Source: an uncultured Pseudohongiella sp. (GTDB lineage Bacteria > Pseudomonadota > Gammaproteobacteria > Pseudomonadales > Pseudohongiellaceae). Taken from it: a stretch of 64,000 nt of DNA. Position numbers and translations under genes: made by a program. The stretch is from positions 788,438-852,437 of the forward strand of contig OX638341.1 in assembly GCA_951812965.1 (NCBI GenBank). The letters are read 5' to 3'. Numbering within the stretch: the stretch's first letter is position 1; the number at the start of each line of letters is the position of its first letter. Below the pieces are notes generated by a model. That model was not told the DNA's origin and made no database searches. It was given only the letters and a program-made list of their open reading frames with translations. Shown one piece after another: positions 7,811 through 16,959 of the stretch.

Positions 7811-9127
7811 ATGAAACGCGTTGAACTGCTGCCGGCGCAAGAGCCGGAAGCGAACACCAGCATCAGGACTCCGGTGCGAGTCGGCCTGACCATTTTCGCG
7901 CTGGTTTTCGGCGCGTTCGGTGGCTGGGCGGCTTTCGCGCCGATCGACGGCGCGGCCTACGCGCCGGGCGAGGTGAAAGTCGAATCCCAGAACAAGAGCG
8001 TGCAGCACCTGGAAGGCGGCATCATCGCCGAGATCCTGGTCGGCAACGGCGACCTGGTGGAGCCGGGGCAGCCGCTGATCAATCTCGACCGCACCCAGCC
8101 CCAGGCGCAACTCGACGTCGCCCGCACCCAATACATGGCCAACATCGTGCGCGAAGCAAGGCTGATCGCCCAGCGCGACGGCGCCGAGAGCATCGCCTGG
8201 CCCGACGAGCTCGATCAGAACGACCCGGCGACCCGGGAAGAGATCGAAGCTCAGGCCTACATCTTCGAATCGCGCAAATCGGCGCTCGAAGGCAATGTCG
8301 AGGTGCTTGAGCAGCGCATCGGCCAACTCGAAAACCGCGTGATCGGCCTGGAGGCGTCGCGCGCCAGCAGGCTGTTGCTCGCGGAATCCTACGAGGCCGA
8401 ACTGGAAGACACGCGGCAATTGCTGGACCAGGGCTTTTCCGACCGCATCAGGCTGCGCGAACTGGAACGGAATTTCGCCAATTTCAGCGGCGAGGCCGGG
8501 GAATTGGCCGCCAACATCGCGGAGACCGAAATGCAGGTCGGCGAGACTCGCCTGCAGATCCAGCAAATCGAGAAGGACTTCAGCAACGAGGTGGCGGCGG
8601 AATTCGCGGAAACGCGCACCTATCTGAACGATCTGCTGGAACGCATCATCGCGCTGGAAGACGTGGTCGAGCGCACCGTGATCCGGGCGCCAGACGGCGG
8701 CTATGTCACCGGCATGCAAACCCACACTGTGGGCGGCGTCATCAGCCCGGGAATGATCATCGCCGAGATCGTGCCGGAGGACGACGAACTGGTTATCGAA
8801 GCAGAGGTATCGCCGAACGACATCGACCGGGTAGCGCTCAATCAGGAAGCGAACATCCGTTTTTCGGCTTTCGGCAACATGACGCCGACGATATATGGCG
8901 AGGTGACCAATCTCTCCGCCGACAGCTTTCAGGACCAGAATACCGGAATTTCCTATTACACAGCCGAAATCAAGGTGTCTCCGGACGGTATGGACGACCT
9001 CGGCGACCTCGTGCTGATGCCCGGCATGCCTGCCGAAGTGTTCATCACCACGGGCGAGCGCACCTTCCTGCAATACCTGTTCAAACCCTTTTCCAACGCA
9101 GTCGCCCGCAGTTTCCGGGAAGACTGA
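7811..9127 (+). CDS. Type I secretion membrane fusion protein (HlyD/PrtE family)
   Basis: Periplasmic adaptor of 438 aa. It has a short cytoplasmic N-terminus, one membrane segment (VGLTIFALVFGAFGGWAAF), a lipoyl half-motif (SVQHLEGGIIAEILVGNGD), a long alpha-helical coiled-coil region (about residues 100-290), and a C-terminal beta-barrel with VIRAPDGGYV and LMPGMPAEVFI. It links the ABC exporter to the outer-membrane channel encoded next. The start follows the ATPase stop by seven bases, consistent with one transcript. Confidence 0.92.
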   Translation: MKRVELLPAQEPEANTSIRTPVRVGLTIFALVFGAFGGWAAFAPIDGAAYAPGEVKVESQNKSVQHLEGGIIAEILVGNGDLVEPGQPLINLDRTQPQAQLDVARTQYMANIVREARLIAQRDGAESIAWPDELDQNDPATREEIEAQAYIFESRKSALEGNVEVLEQRIGQLENRVIGLEASRASRLLLAESYEAELEDTRQLLDQGFSDRIRLRELERNFANFSGEAGELAANIAETEMQVGETRLQIQQIEKDFSNEVAAEFAETRTYLNDLLERIIALEDVVERTVIRAPDGGYVTGMQTHTVGGVISPGMIIAEIVPEDDELVIEAEVSPNDIDRVALNQEANIRFSAFGNMTPTIYGEVTNLSADSFQDQNTGISYYTAEIKVSPDGMDDLGDLVLMPGMPAEVFITTGERTFLQYLFKPFSNAVARSFRED

Positions 9128-9159
9128 GTTCCCCACTCCGAATCGTAAAGCGTATCGCC

Positions 9160-10500
9160 ATGATAAGAGCCATTTGCACCTGCCTGCTTTTCGCAGCAAT
9201 CCCCGCCGCGTACGCCGCCGAAGAAGAACCGCTGGCGATAGGCGAAACCCTCGAGGAGTTCTTCAGCGCGGCGATCGACTACAGCCCGCGCTTACGCGCT
9301 GTCGAGGAAAACCTGAATGTCGTGTCGGCGCGCAAGCGCATGGCCACGGGCAACCTTCTGCCACAGTTGAACGCCGCGACCAGCGTCACTGAAAACCGCC
9401 GCACCAGCGTCGATCCTTTTTTCGGGTTCGAAAGCCTGCGCACCTTCGAAGGCGAACGCAGCTTTGTGCGGCTGTCCCAGACCCTGTTCAACTGGCAGGC
9501 TTTCTCGATGCGCAAACAGGCCAGCCTCACCGAAGACCAGGCCGAGTCCGAGTACTACTACGAACTGGCCTTTCTGCTGACCGATGTGGCGGAACGCTAC
9601 TTCAACGTGCTCCAGGCCCAGGACGCGCTCGATTCGATCGCCGCCGAACTGGAAGCGGTTTCGAATCAGCTTGCCCAGGTGGAGAGCATGTACGACCTGC
9701 AACTCGCACAGATCACCGACCTGTACCAGGCCCAGGCGAATCTGGTGAGCGTACAGGCCCAGCAACTGCAACTCGAAGCCGATCTGGCTCTGGCCCAGGA
9801 AGCACTGCGCGCAATTTCGGGAATGGAGCCCGGCCGGCTGTACACTCTGCGCGATGAAGTGGAAGTGCCGGAGATCGAAGGGAGCGCGCAGTACTGGGTA
9901 AGGCTGGCGCAGGAGAACAACCAGCAGATTCGCGCGGCCCATTACGCCGAGCGGGTCGCGGACGAGCAGATTTCCGAGAGTATGGGCGCCTATTTCCCCC
10001 AGGTGTCACTGCTCGCCTTGCGCCAGAAGACCAACGTCGGTTTCGACAACGTGCCCATCGATCAGGCGGATATCACTTACCTAGGCCTTGACGTGACGAT
10101 TCCGATTTACTCGGGCGGAACGCGCACCGCCCAGGTGCGGGAAGCGCGCAGCCTGCATCGCATTGCCGAGCACGAACTGCGCAGGATCGAGCTGGAAACG
10201 CGGGAAATCGTACGTTCGGCTTATCTGCAGGCAACAACCGGCGACATTCTGATCGAGGCCGCGGAAAGCCTGGTCGAATCGACCGAACTTTCATCGACCG
10301 CGATGCAACAGGGCCTCGAACTCGGCACTGTCACCATCGTCGACGTGTTCATCGCGGTGCGCGACCAGTTCCGCGCCGAGCGCGACCTGCAACGCGCCCG
10401 CTACGACCAGATCAAGGCAATGCTTGTGCTGCAGCGGGAAGCTGGTACGCTGGAAGCCGAGGACCTGCTTGAAGTGGGAGAGTGGCTGGAACAGCCTTAG
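9160..10500 (+). CDS. TolC-family outer-membrane channel (type I secretion)
   Basis: Protein of 446 aa with a signal peptide (MIRAICTCLLFAAIPAAYA) and the two-fold repeated outer-membrane efflux protein layout: long helices rich in Gln, Glu and Ala with a strand region including QTNVGF-like and VTIPIYSGGTRTAQV segments. The latter is the typical second-repeat hairpin of TolC/PrtF proteins. As third gene of the operon it should form the trimeric exit duct for the exporter. Confidence 0.92.
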   Translation: MIRAICTCLLFAAIPAAYAAEEEPLAIGETLEEFFSAAIDYSPRLRAVEENLNVVSARKRMATGNLLPQLNAATSVTENRRTSVDPFFGFESLRTFEGERSFVRLSQTLFNWQAFSMRKQASLTEDQAESEYYYELAFLLTDVAERYFNVLQAQDALDSIAAELEAVSNQLAQVESMYDLQLAQITDLYQAQANLVSVQAQQLQLEADLALAQEALRAISGMEPGRLYTLRDEVEVPEIEGSAQYWVRLAQENNQQIRAAHYAERVADEQISESMGAYFPQVSLLALRQKTNVGFDNVPIDQADITYLGLDVTIPIYSGGTRTAQVREARSLHRIAEHELRRIELETREIVRSAYLQATTGDILIEAAESLVESTELSSTAMQQGLELGTVTIVDVFIAVRDQFRAERDLQRARYDQIKAMLVLQREAGTLEAEDLLEVGEWLEQP

Positions 10501-10516
10501 GCGGAGCAAACGGACA

Positions 10517-11092
10517 GTGCTTACTCTGCAACGCATAACCTCCGAGTATGTAGCCACCGAGGACCGCTTTCGCCTGAGCGGGATTACCGACACGGGTGGC
10601 GAGGTTTCCTACTGGATTACCCAGCGGCTATTGCTGAGACTGCTCAATTTCCTGCTCGACTGGCTGGAATCCCACCGCGAGGAACTCGAGCAGCAGGCAG
10701 CCTCGGACATGCTCGGCCCGATGGTGACAAAGCCCGTCAAACGCTCCGCGCAAGCCGACACGAAAGTGTCGCAGGTTGCGGAAGAAGCTGACGAAAGCGA
10801 CGAGGCAGACGAAGCCGGGAAGGAGGAATCCTCGGAAGAAGAACAGGACGACGCTGCCGAATTGCTGTTCGAAGCCGACATTCGCATCGCCCCCAGTCGC
10901 ATCACCGTGGTGTTCAAACCGAGAAACAGCGAGCATGCGCAACTTTCGCTGCAACTCGACGAAGCCTGGCAGTGGGTCGCCATCATCCACACCTTGTGGC
11001 GGCGGGCGGAATGGAATCAATCGGTCTGGCCGGACTGGATCGAGGAAGTAAAGGCGCCGCACCCTTCGAAATCCCTGGGTTACCTCCACTGA
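10517..11092 (+). CDS. Unknown protein following the type I secretion genes
   Basis: About 191 aa from the GTG at 10517, which is preceded by GGAG ten bases upstream; an in-frame upstream start would lie inside the tolC-like gene. The N-terminal half contains YWITQRLLLRLLNFLLDWLE. A very acidic linker rich in Glu, Asp and Ala follows at about residues 85-120, then a C-terminal part with several Trp residues (DEAWQWVAIIHTLWRRAEW). I do not recognise the family. Its position 16 bp after the TolC-like gene suggests co-transcription, and a role in secretion or as an accessory factor is possible but unproven. Confidence 0.6.
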   Translation: MLTLQRITSEYVATEDRFRLSGITDTGGEVSYWITQRLLLRLLNFLLDWLESHREELEQQAASDMLGPMVTKPVKRSAQADTKVSQVAEEADESDEADEAGKEESSEEEQDDAAELLFEADIRIAPSRITVVFKPRNSEHAQLSLQLDEAWQWVAIIHTLWRRAEWNQSVWPDWIEEVKAPHPSKSLGYLH

Positions 11093-11098
11093 CTGCTG

Positions 11099-11848
11099 TC
11101 AGGACTCTTGCGCCGGCGCGAAGTAGCCGGCGATGATTTCCTGCACGACCATCGGCAGCGGCCGGCGCAATTGTTCCTCGCTGTAGCGATACAGGCCTTC
11201 GGCGTAAATCACCTCGGACGAGAGCGAAAACGACCGGCTTCGGTTCAAGGAAGTGACGTAGTCAGGGTAGCTGTTCTGACTGTTCTGGCTGATATAAACC
11301 GCCATCACCTCGTATTTGCGGTCCATCTGGACGGTGATGTCGATCAGCAGGTTGATCGGATTGAGCGCGGTGATCTCGTAGGACAACGCCCGCGGTTTCG
11401 GTTCGCCGTCCTTAAGCGACTGCAACGCGGCCCAGGCGAGCATGCCGGTGGCGCGATGGTCGGGATGAATCTCGAGCGGGCCGGGAAAGAAAACCGCTGC
11501 CGGCCGCAATTGCCGGATCGCACCCGCAAACATCTCTGTTCGCCCGGCGTCTACACGCAGACCGCGGTCGGGTTCGCTCCAGCATTGCAGGCCGCTTAGG
11601 CCGAGGAGGCCGCCCGCGTGCTCGACTTCCCCGCGCCGGCGATCGACCAGGCCGTCTTCCTCTCCGCCTTGAGAGCCATCGGTGACGACGATGACATGGG
11701 TCTCGACGCCTTCGTCCGCCGCTTTTAACAAGCAACCACCGAGACCGAACGTTTCGTCATCGGCGTGAGGCGCGAACACCAGCCAGGGGCCGGGCGGCAA
11801 AGCCGCGGTTTCGTAGGGAATCAGCTTGTGTTCGGCGCAGGGAAGCAT
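11099..11848 (-). CDS. PIG-L family deacetylase (LmbE-like)
   Basis: About 249 aa from the ATG at 11848. The zinc site of the family is visible: PHADDE near the N-terminus, and HPDH in LEIHPDHRATGMLAW. The family removes acetyl groups from N-acetylglucosaminyl conjugates. Longer in-frame upstream starts would run through the operator-like repeats and translate them as a low-complexity KNDDNNNVVN tract, so the shorter start is preferred. It is divergent from the AAA ATPase gene and convergent with the unknown gene at 10517. A substrate in envelope polysaccharide is plausible given the Wzm/Wzt genes downstream (inference). Confidence 0.88.
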   Translation of the reverse strand: MLPCAEHKLIPYETAALPPGPWLVFAPHADDETFGLGGCLLKAADEGVETHVIVVTDGSQGGEEDGLVDRRRGEVEHAGGLLGLSGLQCWSEPDRGLRVDAGRTEMFAGAIRQLRPAAVFFPGPLEIHPDHRATGMLAWAALQSLKDGEPKPRALSYEITALNPINLLIDITVQMDRKYEVMAVYISQNSQNSYPDYVTSLNRSRSFSLSSEVIYAEGLYRYSEEQLRRPLPMVVQEIIAGYFAPAQES

Positions 11849-11856
11849 GGATTTCC

Positions 11857-11899
11857 TGTTGACAACATTATTGTTGTCGTCATTTTTGTTGACAACATT
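11857..11899. promoter_or_regulatory. Paired operator-like palindromes in a divergent promoter region
   Basis: Two identical 13-bp boxes, TGTTGACAACATT, start at 11857 and 11887, exactly 30 bp or about three helical turns apart. Each contains the 11-bp palindrome TGTTG-A-CAACA. A further inverted half (TTGTTGTC, 11871-11878) makes an 18-bp palindrome with the first box. They lie between the start codons of the PIG-L and AAA genes, a typical place for a shared repressor. The AAA protein has a C-terminal winged helix and is a candidate binder (inference). Confidence 0.55.
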
Positions 11900-11951
11900 T
11901 TCTTTGCTTTTTAAGATGGCAACAATTTCGTTGAATATATGTCGCATAAGA

Positions 11952-13199
11952 ATGGCTTCCGACGGCGCCCCGCTTCGCTTCTTCAATCCGGGCCTGTACC
12001 AGTCCGACGAGGATGTTATCAGTCAGTTTTGCGTCAGGGAAACGGAACTTAAATCCATTCTTGACGTATTGCGCGGCAATGTCGAATCCCCCTCCTGCCG
12101 GCATGTGCTGATAGCCGCGCCCGGCGGCATGGGCAAATCGATGCTGCTGGCGCGCATCGCCGCCGAGTTGCGCCGCAACAGCGAGTTCTCCGGACGGTTG
12201 CTGCCGGCGGTAGCTCGCTTGTCCGCTGACGACGCGGAATCGAGCTTGCAAAGCGAAGCTCTCGGCTTGCTCCGCCAAACCGCGGACCGCGTCGGCAAGC
12301 GACTGGTGCTGCTGGTGGAAGACCTGGATAAGACCCGCCTCGGTGCGGGCGAGGAATTCAGTCGGCAATTGGACGAAGTGCTGTTGTCCGAACCCCGCGT
12401 CATGCTGGTAGCCACCGTTACCGGCAGTCTCGACCTTTCGGGAAATGACCGGCAGGAATTCGCCCCCGCCCCGTCATTCCGCGCGCAGCGAAGCGAAGTC
12501 GCGGAATCCCGTCCGGAAGCACGTCATCATGGGACACCCATCCTCCGCATGTTCACGCTACAGGAACTGAAACCCCTGACTACCGAAGAATGCCGCAGCT
12601 TGTGGCGTTCCATCGATGAGGCCGGGGCGGGCCGGAACGTGCGCCCGCTGGAGATTCTGACGGAAGGAAATCCACGGCTGCTCGCCATGCTGGCCGCTGC
12701 TTCGCGAGCAGAGCGGCGGTCGCTGTTCGAGGAAATCATCGCACTGGCGGACGCGCGCACCGAGTACTTCCTTAACCGATTCGAGATGTTGCCGAACAGC
12801 CAGCAACGCGTACTCGAGGCGATACTCGACTTGTGGCGCGCCTCTACCACAGGGGAGATCGCGGCGCGGGCGCGGATGGACGTGCGCGCCGTCTCCACCA
12901 TGCTGAAAAGATTGATTGAGCGCGGCGTGGTAGCTGCGGAAACGCCGGCTGGCGGCGGCAGAAGGCGTTATGCCGCCGCCGAGCCCCTGCATTGCATCTG
13001 GCGCAAGCTGCGGCGCGGCGGCGCGGCAGCGGAGGAACCGGTCCGGTTGCTGCGCTTCATGGAAGAGTTTTACGGCAGCGGCGAAGAGGGCGAAATGCGG
13101 CTCTCGTCGGAAGCCTGGGAAACGGGCCTTGCGTTTCTGGAGGCCGACCGGGCCCCGCGCGAAGTCCTCGCAGTGGCGGGAGACATTCGAAACCGCTAG
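11952..13199 (+). CDS. AAA-family ATPase with C-terminal winged-helix domain
   Basis: About 415 aa from the ATG at 11952; 11916 is an alternative start and neither has a strong ribosome site. Walker A is APGGMGKSML and Walker B is LVLLVEDLDK, typical of STAND/ORC-like ATPases. The C-terminal third (about residues 295-360) has a winged-helix pattern (TTGEIAARARMDVRAVSTML) and a tail with acidic and hydrophobic character. It is probably a nucleotide-dependent regulator or effector. About 25 residues in the middle (SFRAQRSEVAESRPEARHHG) are the in-frame translation of a dispersed repeat at 12471-12543, an apparent recent insertion after the sensor strand. No known system was assigned. Confidence 0.68.
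   Translation: MASDGAPLRFFNPGLYQSDEDVISQFCVRETELKSILDVLRGNVESPSCRHVLIAAPGGMGKSMLLARIAAELRRNSEFSGRLLPAVARLSADDAESSLQSEALGLLRQTADRVGKRLVLLVEDLDKTRLGAGEEFSRQLDEVLLSEPRVMLVATVTGSLDLSGNDRQEFAPAPSFRAQRSEVAESRPEARHHGTPILRMFTLQELKPLTTEECRSLWRSIDEAGAGRNVRPLEILTEGNPRLLAMLAAASRAERRSLFEEIIALADARTEYFLNRFEMLPNSQQRVLEAILDLWRASTTGEIAARARMDVRAVSTMLKRLIERGVVAAETPAGGGRRRYAAAEPLHCIWRKLRRGGAAAEEPVRLLRFMEEFYGSGEEGEMRLSSEAWETGLAFLEADRAPREVLAVAGDIRNR
12471..12543 (+). repeat. Dispersed hairpin repeat inserted in the AAA gene
   Basis: The segment holds a hairpin with arms ATTCCGCG and CGCGGAAT and ends in ATGGGACACCCA. A second copy lies on the minus strand at 18690-18755 at the start of gspJ, with the compensatory stem change ATTCTGCG / CGCAGAAT. 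Both copies are read in frame by their host genes. Confidence 0.75.
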
Positions 13200-13204
13200 C
13201 AAGC

Positions 13205-13352
13205 GGGCGAGGCATGCCTCGCCCCTACAGCAAAACAAACATTCACGCATCACCCGGGCACGATGTCCATCGAACCTGTAGGGGCGACGCATGCGTCGCC
13301 CGCGGGTATTGCAGGATTTCCGGGATATTCTCGGGCGACGCATGCGTCGCCC
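13205..13352. repeat. REP module upstream of the wzm-like gene
   Basis: Three REP hairpins at 13205-13228 (GAG stem, CTAC at right), 13278-13301 (GTAG, GAC stem) and 13333-13352 (GAC stem, no intact foot). The spacers match those of the large array at 15491, so this is about one diverged unit of the 128-bp family placed on the other side of the polysaccharide exporter genes. Confidence 0.88.
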
Positions 13353-13437
13353 GTGTATGACCTTTGTGCGCTTTCGTGCTTAAATTTCCAGCCCGTACCC
13401 GACCCGCCCGCTTGACGGCGGCAACAGGAAACAGAGC

Positions 13438-14241
13438 GTGATCAGAATGATCGGCCAATGGGTGATGACGCCCGCCTTGAATTACCGGCTGTTTCAGAAT
13501 TTCGTGCGACAGGATTTTCTCGGCCAGTTCAGCGCAGCGGCCGCCGGCGCCTTTTGGCTGTTCATCACGCCGGTCATACACATCCTCATCTATTCCTTCG
13601 TCTTCAGTTACGTGTTCCGGCTGCGCGAAATAGCTGATTTCGGCGAGACGCAATTCGTGATTTTTCTCATGATCGGCTACCTGCCCTGGTTCGCCTGCGC
13701 CGAAGCCGTGAGCAAATCGACCAATATGCTGCTGGAAAAGGCGCCGCTGATCACCAAGGTCGTTTTCCCGGTGCAGATCATCCCGGTGGTCGGCGCGCTG
13801 GTGCCCTACATGACCCATGGCATCGGTTTTGCCTTGCTGCTGCTCTACATGGCGGTCACCGGCCATTTGTCCTGGCCCTGGCTGCTGCTGCCGCTCGTGT
13901 TCGCGCTGCAATTCCTTTTCACCATGGGCCTCGTGGCGGTGCTTTCGGCGCTGTGCGTGTTCCTGCGCGACCTGCAGCAGATCGTCTCGCTCGGGGTGAC
14001 CTTGTGGTTTTTCCTCACGCCGATCATCTATCCGATCACACTGATCGAAAACGAGACCCTGCGTACGCTGTACCTGTTCAACCCCATGCACAGCTTCATC
14101 AACCTGTACCGGGAAATCATCCTGCTCGGCAGTTTCTCGCCGCTGCAACTCGGCATCGCCGCCGGCGCGGCGCTGTTCTCCTGGTTGCTCGGCGGCTGGC
14201 TGTTCATGCGCATCAGGCATGCTTTCGGGGACGTGTTATAG
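13438..14241 (+). CDS. wzm: Polysaccharide ABC exporter, permease subunit (Wzm-like)
   Basis: Integral membrane protein of 267 aa with about six transmembrane segments, of the ABC-2 type. The N-terminal LGQFSAAAAGAFWLFITPVI and the later LWFFLTPIIYPITLI are characteristic of O-antigen and teichoic-acid exporters. The start is the GTG at 13438 behind GGAAACAG. It precedes the ATPase gene by two bases, and together they should export an undecaprenyl-linked polysaccharide. No glycosyltransferases are nearby, so the polymer is unknown. Confidence 0.88.
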   Translation: MIRMIGQWVMTPALNYRLFQNFVRQDFLGQFSAAAAGAFWLFITPVIHILIYSFVFSYVFRLREIADFGETQFVIFLMIGYLPWFACAEAVSKSTNMLLEKAPLITKVVFPVQIIPVVGALVPYMTHGIGFALLLLYMAVTGHLSWPWLLLPLVFALQFLFTMGLVAVLSALCVFLRDLQQIVSLGVTLWFFLTPIIYPITLIENETLRTLYLFNPMHSFINLYREIILLGSFSPLQLGIAAGAALFSWLLGGWLFMRIRHAFGDVL

Positions 14242-14243
14242 CC

Positions 14244-15467
14244 ATGACCGACTTGCATCCCCGCATCGCTGTAAACAACCTGAACAAGGAGTTCCGGATC
14301 TACGAGCGGCCCCAGGACCGGCTCGCGGAGCTGATCCTGCGCCGCCCGCGGCATCGCCTGTTCCACGTGCTGAACGATATTTCCTTCGCAGTGGCCAACG
14401 GCCAGAGCCTCGGCATAGTCGGCGACAACGGGGCGGGCAAGTCCACGCTGCTCAAATTGCTCGTGGGCACCTTGCAGCCCACTTCGGGCGATATCGCGAC
14501 AAACGGCAAGGTGGCGGCGCTGCTCGAACTCGGCGCGGGCTTTCATCGCGACTTCAGCGGACGCAAGAACATTTTTCTCAACGCCTCGCTGCTCGGCATC
14601 CCGAACGAGGACATCCGCGAGCTCGAACAGGAAATCATCGAGTTTTCCGAACTCGGCTATTTCATCGACCGGCCGGTGCGGACCTATTCGTCGGGCATGT
14701 TCGTGCGGTTGGCGTTTTCCATCGCCACCATGGTGCGGCCCGATATTCTTGTGATCGACGAGGCGCTGTCGGTGGGCGACATGGCTTTTCAGCGCAAATG
14801 CGTGCAACGCATGCAGGACTTCCGCGCCCAGCGCAAAACCATGGTCTTCTGCAGCCATTCGATGTTTCACGTGCAGGAGTTGTGCGATATTGCCATCTGG
14901 CTCGACAAGGGCAGCATCCGCGAGATCGGCGCGAGCGACAAGGTGGTCGGCCATTACGAGGACTTTTGCACCAACAAGAAATCCTACAACACGATCCGTA
15001 ACGACTTGCCGGAGGAAATGGAGCAACAGTCCGAAAGCGTGGAAGTACAGGATTGCCGCATCAATTCGCTCACGGTCAGGGATGTGGACGGCAACGAGCT
15101 TTCCTCGCTCAAGCCCTTGCAGGACGTGGTGCTGGAAATGGAAGTCGAGGTGCTGCGCGACGGGGTCGAGGGCAATTTCGGTTTCGCTTTCATGAAATCG
15201 GCCGAGGAGCCGGTGGCTTCTTTCCTCACCAACGACGCCGAAGGTGTTGAGACCGGCCCGTTTCACAAGGGCGAGATCCTGACCGTCGCCTTGATCGTGC
15301 GCAATCTGACGATGCGCGTCGGCAGCTATTTCGTTGTCGGCGGGCTATCGGACGATACCGGCCTGCTCTGGTACGAGACGCGCTTCAGCAAGCAACTGAC
15401 GGTCGAAGCCAACAAGGGCGTAGGCCCCTTCATCATGCCCGCCGAATGGTCCGTTCGGAAAAAGTAA
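14244..15467 (+). CDS. wzt: Polysaccharide ABC exporter, ATPase subunit (Wzt-like)
   Basis: About 407 aa from the ATG at 14244. The ATPase domain (about residues 1-245) has Walker A GDNGAGKSTLL, the variant signature YSSGMFVRLAF seen in Wzt/TagH proteins, Walker B ILVIDEALSVGD and the switch His in FCSHSM. The C-terminal domain (about residues 265-400) resembles the Wzt carbohydrate-binding domain, which in O-antigen systems recognises the capped polymer end. It is translationally close to the permease. A REP array begins 24 bp after its stop. Confidence 0.9.
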   Translation: MTDLHPRIAVNNLNKEFRIYERPQDRLAELILRRPRHRLFHVLNDISFAVANGQSLGIVGDNGAGKSTLLKLLVGTLQPTSGDIATNGKVAALLELGAGFHRDFSGRKNIFLNASLLGIPNEDIRELEQEIIEFSELGYFIDRPVRTYSSGMFVRLAFSIATMVRPDILVIDEALSVGDMAFQRKCVQRMQDFRAQRKTMVFCSHSMFHVQELCDIAIWLDKGSIREIGASDKVVGHYEDFCTNKKSYNTIRNDLPEEMEQQSESVEVQDCRINSLTVRDVDGNELSSLKPLQDVVLEMEVEVLRDGVEGNFGFAFMKSAEEPVASFLTNDAEGVETGPFHKGEILTVALIVRNLTMRVGSYFVVGGLSDDTGLLWYETRFSKQLTVEANKGVGPFIMPAEWSVRKK

Positions 15468-15490
15468 TTTTTGCGTCATGATGTTTTGCT

Positions 15491-16928
15491 GTAGGGGCGA
15501 GGCATGCCTCGCCCCTACAGCAAGACAAACATTCATGCCATCCCCAGGCACGATCTCCATCGAACCGGTAGGGGCGACGCATGCGTCGCCCGTGGGAATC
15601 GCAGGATTTTCGGGGGATTCGCGGGCGAGGCATGCCTCGCCCCTACAGCAAAACAAACATTCACGCCATCCCCAGGCACGATCTCCATCGAACCGGTAGG
15701 GGCGACGCATGCGTCGCCCGCGAGTGTGGCAGGATTTTCCGGGGATTCGCGGGCGAGGCATGCCTCGCCCCTACAGCAAGACAAACATTCACGCCATCCC
15801 AAGGCACGATCTCCATCGAACCGGTAGGGGCGACGCATGCGTCGCCCGCGGGTATGGCAGGATTTTCGGGAAATTCGCGGGCGAGGCATGCCTCGCCCCT
15901 ACAGCAAGACAAACATTCACGCCATCCCAAGGCACGATCTCCATCGAACCGGTAGGGGCGACGCATGCGTCGCCCGCGGGTGTGGCAGGATTTTCCGGGG
16001 ATTCGCGGGCGAGGCATGCCTCGCCCCTACAGCAAGACAAACATTCACGCCATCCCCAGGCACGATCTTCATCGAACCGGTAGGGGCGACGCATGCGTCG
16101 CCCGCGGGTGTGGCAGGATTTTCGGGGGATTCGCGGGCGAGGCATGCCTCGCCCCTACAGCAAGACAAACATTCACGCCATCCCCAGGCATGATCTCCAT
16201 CGAACCGGTAGGGGCGACGCATGCGTCGCCCGCGGGAATCGCAGGATTTTCCGGGGATTCGCGGGCGAGGCATGCCTCGCCCCTACAGCAAGACAAACAT
16301 TCATGCCATCCCAAGGCACGAGCTCCATCGAACCGGTAGGGGCGACGCATGCGTCGCCCGCGGGTGTGGCAGGATTTTCGGGGGATTCGTGGGCGAGGCA
16401 TGCCTCGCCCCTACAGCAAGACAAACAATCATGCCATCCCCCGGCGCGTTCTCCATCGAACCGGTAGGGGCGACGCATGCGTCGCCCGCGGGTGTGGCAG
16501 GATTTTCGGGGAATTCGCGGGCGAGGCATACCTCGCCCCTACAGCAAGACAGACATTCACGCCATCCCCAGGGCACGATCTCCATCGAACCGGTAGGGGC
16601 GACGCATGCGTCGCCCGCGGGTATGGCAGGATTTTCGGGGGATTCGCGGGCGAGGCATGCCTCGCCCCTACAGCAAGACAAACATTCACGCCATCCCCAG
16701 GCACGATCTCCATCGAACCGGTAGGGGCGACGCATGCGTCGCCCGTGGGTATGGCAGGATTTTTGGGGAATTCGCGGGCGAGGCATACCTCGCCCCTACA
16801 GCAAGACAGACATTCACGCCATCCCCAGGCACAGTCTCCATCGAACCGGTAGGGGCGACGCATGCGTCGCCCGCGGGTGTGGCAGGATTTTCCGGGGAAT
16901 TCTCGGGCGAGGCATGCCTCGCCCCTAC
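15491..16928. repeat. Eleven-unit tandem REP array, 128-bp period
   Basis: The GTAG-foot GAC-stem REP recurs with its GTA ending at 15570, 15698, 15826, 15954, 16082, 16210, 16338, 16466, 16595, 16723 and 16851: eleven units, ten intervals, all 128 bp except one of 129. Each unit also has an inverted GAG-stem REP ending in CTAC. The first element at 15491-15518 is symmetric, with feet at both ends. The spacers are nearly identical between units. It fills the interval between the wzt-like gene and gspK. Open frames through it encode only repeat-derived peptides and are not genes. Confidence 0.95.
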
Positions 16929-16959
16929 CTGGCGGGAAACATCACGGGCCCCTGATTTT

